Assembly (NCBI RefSeq): GCF_037126465.1
Contig: NC_088203.1
Coordinates: 55,093,581-55,157,580 of the forward strand
Source of the DNA: Ornithodoros turicata
Taxonomy: Eukaryota > Arthropoda > Arachnida > Ixodida > Argasidae
Length of the DNA: 64,000 nt
Direction of reading: 5' to 3'
Shown piece after piece: positions 11,640 through 24,499 of this stretch. The stretch's first letter is position 1. The number at the start of each line of letters is the position of its first letter. Made by a program: the position numbers and the translations under genes. Below the pieces are notes generated by a model. It was not told the DNA's origin and did no database searches. It saw only the letters and a program-made list of their open reading frames with translations.

Positions 11640-12241
11640 ATGCAAATTTTGTACCGCACGCAGTTACGTGTTTGTGATATAGCCTCGGTCTGGGATCCAG
11701 GTCTGAGCGTACTTGTAGATTCTATTGAAAACATACAGAGCAGAGCAGTTCGCTTTATCTGCGGTAACTATCATCAACGGTCCAGTGTATCTTCTATGAA
11801 ATCCACACTCCATCTTCCCGACCTCGCCATACGTCGTAAAATTGCCCGCATATGCCTCTTTCACAAAATATATTATCACAACGGTCGGCTACGTAACCAC
11901 TTTTTACTTTCTCCCACATATATTTCCCATCGCACTAGCCATCAACAAAAAGTAGGAATTCCTAGATGTTCTACTAAAGGCTTCTCAGACTCATTTTTTC
12001 CACGCACATCGATCGACTGGAACTGCCTTCCCGGCTCCCTGACTGCTACCTCTTCGTCTCAGTTGTTTAAAAATGCGGTATGTGTGCACTATTCGAATGA
12101 TTGACTGCTGTGTGAAATGCCAACCTTTAGTGTCTTTCATTTATGTGCTATGCTCAATAACCATTCTGTACACCACTCCCCTCTGAAATGCGTATGCCCT
12201 GAGGGTAAAATAAATAAATAAATAAATAAATAAATAAATAT
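11640..12241 (+). pseudogene. 5'-truncated non-LTR retrotransposon, end of ORF2 and (TAAA)n tail
   Basis: The frame 11640-12104 carries the typical region after the reverse transcriptase of CR1/L2-like and related LINEs: a degenerate SVWDP box, then ENIQSRAVRFICGNY, a basic R-R-K segment, and the end motif DWNCLPGSLTATSSSQLFKN. It is followed by a short 3' UTR and a (TAAA)n run at 12209-12240. Truncation at the 5' side and a simple-repeat tail are what target-primed reverse transcription leaves. The 90-codon frame just upstream (11367-11639) could not be tied to it. Confidence 0.8.
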
Positions 12242-12379
12242 AAAAAATGGCACTTCATGCTCTAGCATGCAATCTTGCTTTAATTTAAATTCATAATTTC
12301 TCTGGCTTTAGATGTCCCTTGTTGCTATACTTGGCATCAGTTTACTGAGATTGTAATTATCTTTCCCAAACAGCCCAAG

Positions 12380-12860
12380 ATGTTGCAAATGTGTTGCAGC
12401 ATTTCATGCCCAAATTCAATGTTAGAGCAATATATCTGTTTCAATGTCCCTGCTACGTTTTAAAGATTGCATAAAGCTATAACACTGCGACATTGAAGTA
12501 ATGTTGTATACGATAAAGTGACAAAATGTTGCGTTTATATTGCTGACACAGTATTTTTGCACGTAATGTGAACGCAATGTTGCAATTGCATTTCTGCGTA
12601 CATGCATAATCAGCAACGTAAGCTCAATGTTGCCGCAATATATTTGTTTCAATGCTTGTGCTGTATTTCAAGGGATGCATAGAGCTAACACTGTGATTGT
12701 ATTGCTGAAGCAATGTTGCATATGCTACACAAATAAAATGACACATTTACATTGCTGATGTGGTATTTTGGAAGCAGAGTGAATGCAATGTTGTAATAGC
12801 ATTTGCTCACAAAACATAGCAACAGTAACATAATCTCAACTTTGCAGCAGAACGCATGTT
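12380..12860. repeat. AATGTTGC-word repeat block
   Basis: The words CAATGTTGC, ATGTTGCAA and ATTGCTGA recur irregularly, in near-direct repeats spaced about 110-230 bp. The vocabulary resembles the clearer element at 38345-39380. I could not define termini. It is probably a decayed copy of the same kind of element. Confidence 0.4.
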
Positions 12861-12904
12861 TAAACAATCGATATGGTGTGTGCCCATTGTGTCAATGTGA
12901 CCTG

Positions 12905-14578
12905 AGCTCTCTCTCTCGCTGGCTGTGTGGAATATTTGCAGTGCAATGGAAGTATAACTTTAGAAGTTAGTTATAATACAAGTATATTATTTTTGAGCAG
13001 CAACAGTCACAAAAGTGCATGCGATAGAATTGTATGTTACCGTAGACCAACCAACACTGACAGCATCGCTTGTACTCCTGATAGTGCAATATTGATCATG
13101 CCTATTCCAAGAAAATTTGTGCCCTTTTTGCACCTAGGACACATTTTTCAGTGCCTTAAGTTCCGCTCTCTACTCATCACCCAGCAAAAGGGATGGGTGC
13201 AGCAATAAGCTGTACTTGTAAAACTCCTGAGAATGGTGGCAACAGTGAGACTCATGCAAGGGGCATGTGATAAGATGGAAGGGTTCAGTGTTGGGGCTGT
13301 TGATACGCATTAAAGGAGTAGTCTAAGACTGAGAAAGAAAAATCAGTTTTTGATCATGATGGAATGCACCATCACTAAATAGCACTTTCACGCAAGAAAT
13401 ACAAGCATAGCAGAAAAATATTGCGCACAGCAGTCGTTCCATTCTTACGAGTGCGGAAAGCTCTCTCCTTCTCTTGTGGACGACACGTGAAAAATGGCAG
13501 GCACCTCCGTCACGTTCTGACATTGTACGTTGTGTTCACTCCTATGGCTCACAAGTGGCCTTGGCTGCAATCGTGCACCCACACCTGTCAAGGTGACGGA
13601 GGCCGGCTGCAGATCAAAATAGGACAGACATGCCGTTGCATCAATATTCGCGTAGAACACCAAACACCAATCAGGTCGGGAGGGGAGCTAATCTGCCTGC
13701 TCATTGTGAGGTATGCAGAGGTTCTCTGGTTTTTGATCGGGTACAGATTATTGGCAGGGGTTTCACGAAACGTAAATGAGAACTGATTGAAGCGTTTCAA
13801 ATGTGAAGTCACGAAATTGATAGCTGTGTAAGCATTCCTTGTTATCACTCTCGGATAAAGAGTTTGGCTTCCTTCAAAGGTTGGAGTTAGACAAGTGACA
13901 TCTGTTTCAGTATGAGTGTGCTTGTACATTTTTATTTTCTTTGCTGCATGGCGCAAAAGGATTGGGGTTCTGCAGGGGCCAAATTTATGTCATTATAGTC
14001 GTTATTTTTCCAGTGTGTGTTTGTCTCCTCTCCTCCTGAGTCTGCATTTTTTCCCACTGGTTTTCGAACTTCTTCGTGATAAGAATGTGTAATAGAGAGA
14101 GTTGCTCTCTACAGTGTGTACACTGGGGGCTCCTCAGAGAGGTTCCAGATACACCACATCATTTGTCGTATTTTTGTGGTGAGTCCCACTTCAAAAAAGT
14201 GGGAGGGTAGGTCAATGTCAATTAAATGTTTTCAGCTCCACATAAGCTGGTGAACCTTTGCAGGGTGAGCTATGCTGCCTTCTTCAGATCCACACTTTCA
14301 GTGCCTCTAAATCAGCTGGACTCCCACCCTCCATGTCAAAGTTGCGTAGTACATGGCCAGCCCACCAATGCTTGGCCCTTTAAGCTCTTCAAGGTTTTTG
14401 GACACCATAGGACTTTGATCATCACTGTGAAGCTACTCATAATTCCATCTCATCACATTACCGCAAGAAATGCGTTAGAGTATGGCCCCCGGCAATGAGA
14501 ATTTCCACTCGTCATCATTCAAATGATGTTGCTGTTGCTTATGTTGCTTACCTTGTGGTGATTTGGCATGATTGAACA
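12905..14578. other. No recognised gene
   Basis: Open frames at 13421-13786 (+) and 13588-13956 (-) overlap on opposite strands and show no motif. No repeats with readable boundaries. Confidence 0.35.
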
Positions 14579-14586
14579 GCCAGTAC

Positions 14587-15645
14587 CAGAGGTGGGCATT
14601 TGTCCTCACTAGCCTCGCCCTCACCTCAATTGTCTGGGAGAAAATTTTTCCTCACCTCACCTCAATTTTTTATTGAAAAATTTTCCTCACCTCACCTCAA
14701 AGGAATTTTTGAGACTTTTCCTCACCTCACCTCAAAATTTTTTCTAAATTTTCCTCACCTCACCTCAGCTCAATTTTTTCCAAATTTTCCTCACATCACC
14801 TCACCTCAATTTTGAAAGCTATTTGTGTATTTGATGTGAAGATTGTGTATTCGATGCGCGTTGGCTTTGAGTGACTGCCAATGTAAATGCATATATCTCA
14901 AGCGTGAGTGCGTACAAGGTGCGGCACGAAACGTGTCATCTGACCATTATAAACGGCTTAACGGAAAAAATATGGGGTAAACAAATTTCTTCTGGACATT
15001 TATTTTGTCACAAAATACAAATAGTTTCATCAATTTGCCATTGAAATACATTTTTGAAATTGAACTCATGAAATTGCTTAGTCAATGTAAAGTTGTTTTT
15101 TTCTTCTTGCTGGAGGATTTGGCCTAGTCAATCATAGAAAACGCTTCGTAGAACGATTGTTATACCCGTAAAAGTTGCGCGGAAATTGAGGTTCAATTGC
15201 AGGTATGCGAATGACGCGCAAAGTCGGGCGTCAGATCAGAGGCGAGAGGAGGGCAGTCCCCGCCTAGATGAGAGACAGAAGCTGCGGAAAGAAGGAAAGA
15301 TATCCCGGGTACGCGTGGGAAAAGTTTTCATAAAGTGCGCGTTCATAAATTTTTCCTCGCCTCACCTCAAAACATTTTCCCATGGTTTTCCTCACCTCAC
15401 CTCAAAAAAATTTAAAAAGGTTTTCCTCACCTCACCTCAAAATAATTTGAAAATATTTTCCTCACCTCACCTCAAAATAATTTGAAAATATTTTCCTCAC
15501 CTCACCTCAAAAACCTTTTTGAAAATTTTCCTCACCTCACCTCAAACATCACCAGAAAAATTGGCCCTCACCTCACCTCACCTCAAATATCGTGAGGTGA
15601 GGAAACCCTCACCCTCGCACGCCCTCGTGAGGGTGCCCACCTCTG
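14587..15645. mobile_element. Non-autonomous hAT element made of CCTCACCTCA words, perfect TSD
   Basis: The ends are CAGAGGTGGGCA and its exact reverse complement TGCCCACCTCTG. The 8-bp direct repeat GCCAGTAC flanks both sides (14579-14586, 15646-15653). CAGAGGTGGGCA ends with an 8-bp TSD are a hAT hallmark. The element carries two blocks of the imperfect unit TTTTCCTCACCTCACCTCAA: about five units at 14640-14815 and about eight at 15350-15600, both in the same orientation. The middle (14820-15340) is unique and non-coding. The open frames through the blocks only translate the repeat. Confidence 0.93.
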
Positions 15646-15654
15646 GCCAGTACA

Positions 15655-18364
15655 TACACTTGATGAAGGGAAGTGCTTCAGGACGACAGCCGCCGATATT
15701 TCGAACAGAGACCCATTTTGGCTTAGATGCCTAGTACACTGATTAAACAAAAAAAAAAGCCTATAATAACCCTAAAGCGGTGGAGAAACTCCATTGTCCA
15801 GGCAAATCTGACATTGGTCACGTCGCACATCCTTTTGAAAACATCAACTTCTTGAAAGAATCTAGTATCTCAAAGGTGTTGGAGTGTAAGTTGAGAATTG
15901 AGCATCGGTTACCCAGTGCAGTCGCTTACTCATTCTTTCTCTCCCTTCCAGCATTGTGTAGGCACGTCCCGTAACGGTTTTGTCGGAATCTAGAACTTGC
16001 AGAGCTATCGCCTCCTTGCATCTAGAAGAGTCCCCGAAGCTTTCTTATTTTTTGTACAACAAACCTGACACCCGGTAAAATGGTGACAAGGGGGCATGAC
16101 GTACAAATTAAGGTAGGTACAGGTCCTGTAGAATCCCTACAGTTTGGCAACATGAGGAAACTATCCTCCTCGCAGGCACTCAGGGCCATAGGTACACGAG
16201 TGAAAGTGACACTGTTCAGTGTGAGCAGACTTGATCCCCCATATTTGCCGGCGATTGTAAGCCTTGTGGTAATGTCCAAAACAAAATCTAGCAGGAGAAG
16301 CTCAAGAAGTTCGAGGACTATGAAATTAGCAGGTTAGACTAAAGCCCCCAATGCCTTAAACCCATCCTGCACATCACCAGTATGCTTCTTCATGAAAAAT
16401 TCTTCTGGGAAGTGGCGTGGAACCAGTGACAATGGCTAGGAGCCTTTTGACTACAGTAGGATGGTTAAATTTTGCATTTCGTGCAGCAAAAATATTACAA
16501 AAACAGTCACAACTCCCATTCATGGTATTGTTCTTGTGGATGAAACTGATTTATTCACTTCGTTTTTGCACCGTCGGAGTTGCAGATGAAAAAAATCAAC
16601 GATTTATAGCGCTTCTAATGCCATTTTTAGTGCCAAAGTCAGGCTTTTAGCATCTTTTATAGGTGCCTAAAACAAAGTTTTTTCGTGCCTAAAAATTCGG
16701 GCTCTACCTATCATCCAGACCAACAATACTAGTCTCCTCCTATAGCGTCTCTATAGTCGTCGATTACAGAGCCGCCTTTGGCTGTCAATGACACAATAGT
16801 CAGCGCAAATGTCAGCGGAGAGCTGGTCGTTCCACTGCCCTTTTCTAGTTCACTGCAGTTAGGCCATGAGTACTTTTAGCGAGGATAGTAGTCGTTTTAC
16901 CGAATATACATCTTTTAAAGAGCACTTTCAGGGAAAGTTTGGTTTTCAAACTTCTAAACATGAAATCAACACCATTCTGAATGGCGGAGGCTGATTTAAA
17001 GAGACGGTCTCGAACAGCCGGGGCGATTCCGAAACTTTGCCACAACTATCTTCACGAGTACTGTACACATAAAACCGTCAAAGTTTCTCTCAGAATAACC
17101 AAGTCGTTTTCAAGGAATTTGCCGAAATGTGCCGTAATAGCAGATGACTGAACATGTGCTTCACTCTCATACAACGTCACGCATGACGTCGGCCTGCAGG
17201 TACGTCACCGTTGCCATGGCAATTGGAACCTTTGGAAGGACCTTGGGTTGAATAATCCCCTTGCTCTTGAAATGGGGACACTCAGATATATATCTCCGCA
17301 AGTGGAGAATGTAGCCCATGCACTGACTGTGGGGTCTCCGATAATGTGGCACATAATCGGATACGCAGAAGCTATGTCACGTGTTTTCTTCCCCCAGTAT
17401 TTCATGCGTTTTTTAAATAAACATGCACTCCTTCTCCATGTACGTCGTCAGCGACACTTCATTTCGAAACATGATCAGTGTGCAACATGGAGTGTAATGG
17501 AAGCGCGCGTAATATATTTTTGGTCAGAGCTGTAATGCGACCGCACGCGCAGATGGCTGCGACTTCAGGTATGTGATTGTGAATGGGGCTGTTCTGCGAC
17601 TTTTAACTTGTCTCTGAAGGTTAACATAGTTGTTCTAAATCACCATGTGGGCCACTTCTTAGAATGTGCGTTTTTCGCACGAGAACTGAAAGAAAATGTG
17701 CAAGAGTTGCCGTGGTCCCCAGTCACTTCTGAGAATCATCTGCTCACGAGGTGCACTGGCAAAAAGCAGACGACTTCTGTATCCTATCACGGACTTTCCC
17801 GCAGGGCGACGTAGCAGTTTGGGTTGTTGCAAACACAGACCGCGGTATGCTCTGCAATCTTTACCAATTTAATTTGGTTATTTATTTAGTTATTTAGTAA
17901 CCGTGACGTGCTTTATCGGGTAAATTTGCGGTATTCCATTTTCAACAAAGGGCAATCGAATGATACTCTTTATGAGAGGGGCAGGGGGTACGAGACCATC
18001 CCTTTAACGTACACATATTGCTGGAAAAGAGTGTGCACTGCCTCACACTCAATGCTTACATTACAATACAGCTCAAAATAACAGCCTCAGCCATGGAATG
18101 AAATACTCAAAAGGTGCCAGTGTATGCTTCCTGGTACTGATTTTTGAAACCATACAAGAGGGTATACCTATTAGTATTGGAGGTTTTCACAGCGAACTTG
18201 TCCACAGGACAAAGAGAAATGGCCCCCGGGTAGAGTCTGTCTTTTGATATGATGAGGAGGATTGGCGCAATCGAGAGGTGACCATCCATGTAGGTAACCT
18301 GCAAACAGTTTGATCAGTTGAAGGAAAGGCCTCAGGTAAGTTGAAGTTGATGTAAGTAGGGTAG
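15655..18364. other. No recognised gene
   Basis: No motif-bearing frame was seen. GTGCCTAAAA-type words near 16640-16720 resemble the end of a decayed hAT element, but no partner end was found. The overlapping small frames at 16022-16337 occupy both strands and show nothing recognisable. Confidence 0.35.
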
Positions 18365-20586
18365 TCCATCTCAACTCAAGGCAAGGTGGTCCGGACACCA
18401 TGAGTGATTTTTATTGAAAAAATATATATTGTAGCCTGACTCAGACTGAGAATGGGACATCAAGTATTTTTTCTCTAGCCTCCGTAGTTCCAGAGAAAAA
18501 AAATCCGGAAGAATATGGTAGGTCCGGCGCGCTTTCAGGCATAGCGATTTTGACATTCAATATCTGTCCAACGAACGTGTTTACGGCTTGGAATTTTTTT
18601 CACGCACTGTCAGCTATGTTGGCTTCTAGTGCTTGGGTTTGGTTCCGGCAGGGATTTTGTTATTTTGCAGCTAAAAATACGCAAAGTTGGTGGCAACGAC
18701 GAAAATCGCTCATATTCTTGCGGCTATTGCGGCACTTGTGTACATGCCAGTGAAATGAGAAAGGCATCTTTATGTAGCGGAGACTGAGCTCTATAATTTG
18801 ATATCAAATTTAGGAGTCTAGACCAGGTTGGTGTCACTCATGGAGGCGTCTACAACACGTGACATTCGAGAAGATACGGTTTTTGAGCGCTCATATCTAA
18901 AAAACCCCAGCTCGAAAATTCTTCAAACTTCGTAGGCGCATGCTTCCATATATGATATTTGAGTGCACAGAAACTCAAAGGTTTTTTCCTTACACGATAA
19001 AAGTTAGAGCGCGCCAAAGTTTCAGTGTTGGGCTGTGGTGCCTGTAATGACCATGAAAGCGCTGCCACAAGTTCACTGGTCGATATTCGATTTTTTCTTG
19101 AGGCAGAGGACCGTGGTATCTGTAGTCTACCCAAGGAGACGTCCCTCAGTTCGCATAGAAGCATAGACAACGATTTCTGTGTCCATCGGGGAGTACTTTG
19201 CCGTGACAAGAGCCGCCACCGCTGCTAATGAACAGCGAGGAGAGTAACAGGATTAGCGCCACCTGCACTAGAGCTCGTATCCGGCTTCAGGTACAAAACC
19301 CAAGTTAGTTTGGAGTCATTGTGAGAGTGAGTGGTTCCTCTAGCTGTTGCCAGCAGTGATTTCGTTTGTAACAGATGTGTTTTCACACTGTTTCGACTTG
19401 CCGTCGCTTTGCGGTCTGTATCTCTGCATTGAACATGAAATTAAGTAAAGACCGTGTCTACTCCGCGAACTACACGAACAGGTACAGACAGAAGATAAAT
19501 TTTCGAAGGAAATTCGCCCATGTATCTTCGCTGGACGATGCGTTGATGACAAACGTTCTGACGCTTGAACAGTATTGTAACGTGCGCTAGTTTGATTATC
19601 TCTGCCACAACTGCTAATGTAATCAATCAAATGTAAATAAACAGTGACTCATCTTTACCCGCATGGTCTAGAGTGCTGGATGTAAACATCGAATTTTCAT
19701 GCACGTACCGGGCAAGCAGTGACACATACACTCAATCTACATTTCTCTGTAGTGTCCTTGTGAAACCGTCATGCTGCTTTGGACGTCCTGGGAGAATATT
19801 CGACTCCTTGGGTTCTCAAATAGCAGCACGAACAGCACAGGCGGCTTTCACAAGAAAAACGTGACTATCGACCAGTTAACTTCTCGCAGCGCTTCAATGG
19901 TCATTACACGCACCACAGTCGGACACTGACACTTTGGCACGCTCTAACTTTTATCGTGCAAGGAATAAACCTTCAACTTTCTGTATGCTCAAACGTCATG
20001 TACGGAAGCATGCGCCTAGGAAGTTTGAAGAATTTTCGAGCTGGGGTTTTTTAGATACGAGCGCTCAAAAACCGTATTTTCTCGAATGTCACGTGTTGTA
20101 GACGCCTCCATGCATGACACCAACCTGGCCTAGGCTCCTAAATTTGATATCAAATTATAGAGCTCAGTCTCCTCTACATGGTGATGCCTTTCTTGTTTGA
20201 CTGGCATGTACACAAGTGCCGCAATAGCCGCAAGAATATGAGCGATTTTCGTCGTCGCCACCAACTTTGCGTATTTTTAGCTGCAAAATAACAAAATCCC
20301 TGCCGGAACCGAACCCAAACACTAGAAGCCAACATAGCTGACAGTCCGTGAAAAAAAATTCAAAGCCGTGAACGCCTTCGTTGGACAGATATTGAACGTC
20401 AAAATCGCTATGCCTGAAAGCGCGCCGGACCTGCCATATTCTTCCGGATTTTTTTTCTCGGGAACTACGAAGGCTAGAAAAAGAATACTTGATGTCCCAT
20501 TCTCAGTCTGAGTCAGGCTACAACATATATTTTTTCAATAAAAATCACTCATGGTGTCCGGACCACCTTGCCTGAGTTGAGATGGA
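18365..20586. mobile_element. Fold-back element 2, about 0.8-kb inverted arms
   Basis: TCCATCTCAACTCAAGGC at 18365 is matched in reverse complement at 20586. The match continues inwards with about 5-10 percent differences to roughly 19150 on the left and 19790 on the right, leaving a spacer of about 640 bp. The spacer has short open frames but no recognised domain. The end TCCATCTCAA and the block TATCTAAAAAACCCCA, then CTCGAAAATT, are shared with fold-back 1, so the two are diverged members of one family. No clear TSD was seen. Confidence 0.85.
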
Positions 20587-20896
20587 ATCACACAGTTGAC
20601 CAATGGACAGGAGACAGTTTTTTTTTCTCACAAAAAGCACATCGCTGGTACTGAGTGTAATGTATTCTAGTCACCAGCTCGCTCGCATCATCACAATTCT
20701 TTCAACATCACTGGTACTGATAAAATACACAGCACCTGCTGCATGTGTACCATGTGCCGTCCCAGTCCTATCTAAGACCAAAACAAGCATTTTATCAATA
20801 ATCAAAATAACTGGAATAAGATATACAAAGATTAGCTTTGCCACATGCTAAGAACTGGAAATGAACCCTTCCCATCATGCAATGTCTTGAACAAGT

Positions 20897-21290
20897 GCAG
20901 AAAGTTGGCCTAGTTGGTGGGTAGCATACTGCAATATTTGGGGACGCGAAAGCCGAGGACATAAGGTAAACACAGAGCAGGCACCACTCACAAACTGAAG
21001 TGTAAATGTACAAACCGGTAACGGGTGATCCGCACTGTCCTATAAAGAAGTTGCCTCCCTCAACAGCTAATTACACACCTGTTATCTACTGGGAGCGATA
21101 CGTCGTTCTGCACGTGTGAGGTCTTGGATGTCGGCACATGTCGCCTGTTACCGGTCTGTGTATTTATGCTTTCCTTTTTTCCTCAATACACTTCAGTTGT
21201 GAGTGACACCTATTTTGTGTGTACCTTATGTCCCCGTCTTTTGCGTCCCCAAAGCATTGCAATATGCAATGTAAAATCACTGCTACATAC
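20897..21290. repeat. Inverted-repeat element
   Basis: The block TTTGGGGACGCGAAAG...GAGGACATAAGGTA (about 20935-20970) is present in reverse complement at about 21222-21258 (TACCTTATGTCCCCG...TGCGTCCCCAAA). An inner pair around ACCGGTAAC (21015-21025 and 21145-21160) extends the symmetry. TGGCCTAGTTGG at the left resembles a Pol III A box, so this may be a SINE dimer. The boundaries are approximate. Confidence 0.55.
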
Positions 21291-22560
21291 AACTGAGCTG
21301 TACAGAAAGCAGCATTCGAAGTACTCATCAATAATGCACCAAGAGGACTAAGCAGCAATGTCATCATACACACGGTGAAGACAGACAGCAACATGGACAT
21401 GCAACGGCAACAGGAGCACATATGCGAAAGGATCGACAGGGACTGTTACTTGTGTACAGCTAGCCGACACAAGAGCCGAGCACCACCTGCTGCGAGAGCA
21501 CCTGCTGTTAAGGATCTAGGTTTCTAAGATCTTACGATCACTGGTTTCAAAAGGGACTGCAGGACAGGTATAGAGAACTCCATGTGACTACAGAAACACA
21601 CACACACATCACTGGTCAGCAAAGGAAAGCAAGGAAGTGCAATGTTATCTGCGAGTTATTGACAAAACGAAGAAATTCAAAATGCCAATTGACCTAGCTC
21701 GGAAGAACTATAAGACAACAAACACATGAAGAATAAATGGTCTGCATGTGTAGCACAACACGGTAACACTGCTTAAAATCCTTCATTTAGCCTATCAAGT
21801 TGAAGGATGGCTGAATGCTGGAGGTTTCCACAGTGAAGACCATTCGAGGGTCCCACTCAGGTACAGGAGAAAGGGAGAGACATTGGCCAAAGCGTTTCCA
21901 ATGTTTAAAGTGAGATAGACATCCCATTCCACGAGAAGTATGCCTCAGCTAAATCATGACGTGTTCTAGTGCGTACTTTTTAAAAATGTTGTATGACTTT
22001 CGAGCAAGCTGCTGATATGCCAGGCCTCATGAGTGGGTAGAATGAAAAGGCAGAAATAAGTACCAGAAGAAGCTGAAGGACCTTGGTTCATATGCCGATG
22101 CCGTCTTCATTTCCACAGGTGTAGTACTGCTTTGTGAAGTTTTGCGGAAGCACGCTCACGTAGGGTGTCTCAGTCGTTGGCTAGATGGATCCATCTCATG
22201 TTACACACTTTATAATTGTCCCATGAGTGAAATATCATGGTGGGTGAGTTTTTCACCTCTTCAGGGTGAGGTTCTTCTTTTTGCAGTTCTGTCATGTCAG
22301 CACACTAAAATGAAAAGCATATCTTGTCACTTTTCTTCTGCACTCTGATGCTGGACACAAACAGGTCTCATTTACATTTATCTGGAAAAACTGTGACAGT
22401 ATACAAAATATTTTGCTATAACAAAGGGCTTTTTTAATTGTTTGGTGGGTACACTGAAATAAATGTACTGATGGAGCTGCCCATTCTGCTGATAAAACTC
22501 TTTTTGGTGCTACTTCACAGAACCTAAAGTCAGTCCTGAGGAAAACCATTAAACCAAGGT
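21290..22560. other. No recognised feature
   Basis: No coding motif, tandem repeat or inverted repeat was identified. Confidence 0.35.
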
Positions 22561-22569
22561 GGCAGCAAC

Positions 22570-22716
22570 CAGAGACGGATTTGGGGGGAGGGGGGGTCCG
22601 GATATTCTGACCCCCCTCAATTTCTGTCGTTACATAGAGTCTCAATTGACCTTGGTTGTGCAATAGCATGCTGTGCAAGGCAGGACCACCCCTCAGAAAA
22701 ATTCTGGTTGCCTCTG
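22570..22716. mobile_element. Short hAT MITE with 7-of-8 TSD
   Basis: The element starts CAGAGACGGATTTGGGGGG and ends CAACCAGAG-like in reverse: the right end reads TTGCCTCTG with CCACCCCTC just inside. Flanks are GCAGCAAC (22562-22569) and GCAGCAAT (22717-22724), differing at the last base only. CAGAGRC ends, G/C-rich subterminal tracts and an 8-bp TSD fit the hAT superfamily. At 147 bp it cannot encode a protein. Confidence 0.75.
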
Positions 22717-22724
22717 GCAGCAAT

Positions 22725-23754
22725 GTTCATAAAGACAAAACTACAATACAGTGTGATGCTAACATTCCCTTGAGTTTGAGATAAACCCAGGACAAGATGA
22801 CCATACGATAGACTAACAAACCAGCAATGAAGTTTAAGACAATGTATTAAAGTAGCACAGATGTCATTTTTAACATCCTGTTTTCTTTCTATAAAACTGT
22901 TAAGTAAGCCAGTAAGATGCACCATGAGAAGTAATTCACACCACAGAGTCATAATTATCGCAGAATTTTAATTTAAAGTACGCCACACAAAGCAACAGTG
23001 CGCAACGGTAGTGGAGAGTAGTACCAGCCTGTGATCTGCCTGTGATCTCACGCTGACACTACAGGGTCCGCACTCACTGATTGGTTCAGAGAAATGGTGT
23101 CTGCTATTTAGCAGTCATCTGCTACTCGGCTGTTCGGGGCTCTGAAAAAGCACTGTTCCTGGCTCAGTCGTGATTTGGCCACTCCTTTCTTCCACAATTC
23201 TCCAGAGGCTGGCAAAACTGGTTTATGGCGCCAAAGGGAAAGGGCGCTGACCTCCTCTGACTAGCGAACCAGAACGTGTGGACCCTGTAACGCAATCGGT
23301 GACGTGGTATCGTGCTTCTCCTCACCCTTACACCCGGAATGGAGAGTTAAGGGTGAACACGCTGAGCTATGCTGATGTATTTTTTCTGGGAAATAAATTG
23401 CACAAATCAAAACCTTTCACACTACTCGGTAAACTGACACGCACACATTCATCAGACGTCGTAATCTGACATTTTTTGGACGGCCCTCTGTACTCATTTA
23501 GGCTAGGTAATAAATAGTAATAATAATAAATAATAATAACACAATAAACAATGTACTAAATACATTTGTTCCTCTGTCACACCTAAGCTCAGCAAGATTC
23601 ACCTTTCTGTTCTTCACTGATCACTACTGTTATTTTTCGAGTCATCTCAAGCCATAACTCTTGTTCGACATTACATAGATGGGTCATTCCACATGAAGTG
23701 ATCCAATCGCATTGCTCGAACACCACGGATCTTCTTAATTTTTTTTTTACTGGT
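22725..23754. other. No recognised gene; short AAT-rich microsatellite
   Basis: An imperfect (AAT)n run is at 23507-23542. Nothing else was recognised. Confidence 0.4.
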
Positions 23755-23762
23755 TGACACCG

Positions 23763-24491
23763 CATACCTGCCGACCACACGAACTCGAAATTCGGGAGAC
23801 TGCCCGCAGCGCAACCAGGGAGGGGGGGACGCATTAATTTTGTGTACTCGAAATAGCAGTGTCACTGTATCGTGATTCCTCTACATCATGAGTAGCCACT
23901 ATCAAGTGGAGCTGCGATGCAGTATCGTGGCTTGCATCAACCATAACTGCGAAGACGTTTCTTTTCAGGACATTGCATTTGGTGCAGCCACAGCCATTTC
24001 ACTGATGATGGCAGTGGTCTCCATCCGTCCACACCTGCAGTATTTCGCTTCATCCCCTTTTGGTAACACCTTCCATAACAGCTGTCACACGTGGTCGCGT
24101 ACGCTCCGCAGCTGGTCGTCCTCAAAGAGAAAACCCATGAAAAGGCACCTGGTACGTATGAGGAACACTTGAAGGAACTTCTTCTGTTTGGAGAGCGCCA
24201 TCGGAGCAGACGAAATTACTATACAAGACTGGGCTGATGATAGGATGATTGTGTCTTCTCGAGAAACATGGATACAATGAAACACGCTATCTTCCGCCGC
24301 CTCCAGCCATGGATGGTCATGCCGCGAAACACGTGCTCTTCAGGTATACGTTTGCGCAGCTCTTAAAGGAAAATGGAAGAAGAAAAGCCTGAGGCTCCAA
24401 TTTTCCGGGAGATTGGAGGCTGGATCCGTACAATCGGGAGACTGAACAAAATTCGGGAGTCTCCTGGATAATCCAAGAGAGTTGGCAGGTA
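23763..24491 (-). mobile_element. Decayed hAT-like element with transposase remnant
   Basis: TACCTGCC near 23765 is mirrored by GGCAGGTA ending at 24491. The direct repeat TGACACC lies on both sides (23755-23761, 24492-24498). Subterminal ATTCGGGAGACTG and CGGGAGTCTCC words are also inverted. On the minus strand around 23880-23990 one frame reads VFAVMVDASHDTASQLHLIV, which resembles the first catalytic block of hAT transposases (a D in an FxxxxDxSxD context). The frame is broken around it. Superfamily assignment rests on that short block and the TSD, so it is moderate. Confidence 0.55.
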
Positions 24492-24499
24492 TGACACCA

